From: Batkoa obscura
Lineage: Eukaryota > Entomophthoromycota > Entomophthoromycetes > Entomophthorales > Batkoaceae
DNA: 64,000 nt
Direction: 5' to 3'
NCBI GenBank assembly: GCA_030770535.1
Contig: JASVEC010000002.1
Location: 2,170,001-2,234,000 of the forward strand
Below are positions 63,067-64,000 of this stretch, piece by piece. The position numbers and the translations under genes were made by a program. How positions within the stretch are numbered: the first letter of the stretch is position 1; each line of letters starts with the position of its first letter. The notes beneath the pieces are model-generated. The model made no database searches and was not told the origin of the DNA. It was given only the letters and a program-made list of their open reading frames with translations.

Positions 63067-64000
63067 AATAGTAAATAAATTTAAATAAAATGTCGAAATA
63101 AACTAAAAAACTAAAAATTAAATACTATTGCTTATCACTTTCTATATTTATTGCCCGGAATAAAGTTAAACCTTAGCCAATCATAGTTCTCCTTTGCTGA
63201 ATATTTTTTCGGGATATGGAATTTAATGGACCCGACAATTACACCGGCTTAGCTGCGGGTATTGATTCATATAATTGGTTAATAAAAGATCTAAAAAGGT
63301 GTGAATATCGAATCAAAGTTGAGATTCAATATCGAACTTGTTTATTAATTTTATCATTCAACTCCCTAAAGTCAATTTGGCATTGTTAAAAGCAATGAAT
63401 AATCTTGAAGTTATGATAGTTTCATTTTAAAATTAAACTAAAAGACAAATATAGAAAATGGACTAATCGAGTGGCCCTTTTATTTGCTACTTTCAAATTA
63501 GATCATGGCTTTTATTAAATAAAATTTATTAGAAATTCATTAAGCATTCGAACTCAGCATTCAATTCTTAGTAATGTTATTTACATTAATAGTTCAAAAT
63601 ACAAATTTAGTTGTCATCTTATTAAAATTATTAAAATTTAAATTATCTGGATTCAACGTTATATTATATTACTTACATAGTAAGTATTGTTATTTTGTCT
63701 TTAATATATGAATTAATCCATGAAACAAATCTTAATGCTTATAAAAGATATAAGCCAAACACTAATTATCATATGAATTAAAAAATATTATACATCATTG
63801 TATTTATTTAAAACAGTTCGAGAAGAATTATTTTAATCTTGAAAGAGCTAGAAGAATCTTAATCGGATATTTTTTATACTATATTCTATTTACCCTTTAT
63901 TCAACTTCAAGTTCAAAAGAAATTACATTGTATTTTTTTCTTGACTTCATTTTTTTCTATTCTAAGTGCTCTGTTTAGAGAGAAAAACTATTAGTAAATT
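63067..64000. other. bZIP2 upstream region
   Basis: A CCAAT-type box (AGCCAATCATAG) at about 63176-63187 lies some 110 nt upstream of bZIP2, in a locally GC-richer stretch (63145-63270). Beyond that only AT-rich DNA and a MITE cut by the window end. Confidence 0.45.
63926..64000 (+). mobile_element. MITE cut by the window end
   Basis: L end ACATTGTATTTTTTTCTTGA, then CTTCATTTTTTTC; core AAGTGCTCTGTTTAGAGAG; and the beginning of the R half ACTATTAGTAAATT, where the window stops. Confidence 0.7.

Overview
This 64-kb window is very AT-rich nuclear DNA from a fungus. Genes are cut by many short GT-AG introns of about 45-70 nt, often with a TACTAA(C)-like branch point. The gene set (Rac GTPase, two Pap1/Yap1-type bZIP factors with the C-terminal cysteine region, P450, Slu7, Raptor, LAMTOR1-like protein, ALG10, septin) is fungal but not yeast-like. 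Together with the composition it suggests an early-diverging filamentous fungus, perhaps Conidiobolus-like; that placement is inference. No tRNA, rRNA or CRISPR was seen.

Layout: cohesin SMC3 (339-5190, +); a repeat-filled block 5.2-9.8 kb; a seven-helix receptor (9877-11139, +); a second repeat block 11.2-18.4 kb with an intact 567-codon transposase gene; a secreted subtilisin-like protease (18437-21246, +); a cytochrome P450 (21347-22976, -); 3 kb of repeats; acyl-CoA-binding protein (26055-26470, +); Raptor (27107-31362, +); Rac (33077-33856, +); ALG10 (35400-37505, +); bZIP factor 1 (38473-39692, -); 3.6 kb of repeats; Slu7 (43280-44977, +); a Dnm1-like dynamin (45482-48162, +); a septin (48362-50115, -); a decayed UvrD-type helicase (about 50780-53600); a GST-like protein (55134-56021, +); HMG-CoA synthase (57860-59698, +); a LAMTOR1-like Ragulator subunit (60036-60831, +); and bZIP factor 2 (61799-63066, -).

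The most interesting system is mobile. A 2.47-kb DNA transposon (13758-16223) has 24-bp inverted ends starting TGGGG and an intact, unclassified DDE-like transposase with an HGKSxxDGHFG motif. About 18 copies of a roughly 100-bp element are scattered through the window. Their two ends align with the two different ends of the big transposon, so they look like its internally deleted MITEs. One inserted into an older transposon copy, and comparison with the uninterrupted copy shows duplication of a TA target. Two MITEs are snap-back forms carrying the same end twice. The older transposon copy (5793-8203) also contains a solo LTR, giving a relative chronology.

Functional links among the host genes: Raptor and the LAMTOR1-like protein both belong to lysosomal/vacuolar TORC1 signalling; Rac and septin act in polarity and the cytoskeleton; dynamin in mitochondrial or peroxisomal division; the two bZIP factors and the GST in redox stress. 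The genes are not operonic and show no obvious clustering beyond chance.
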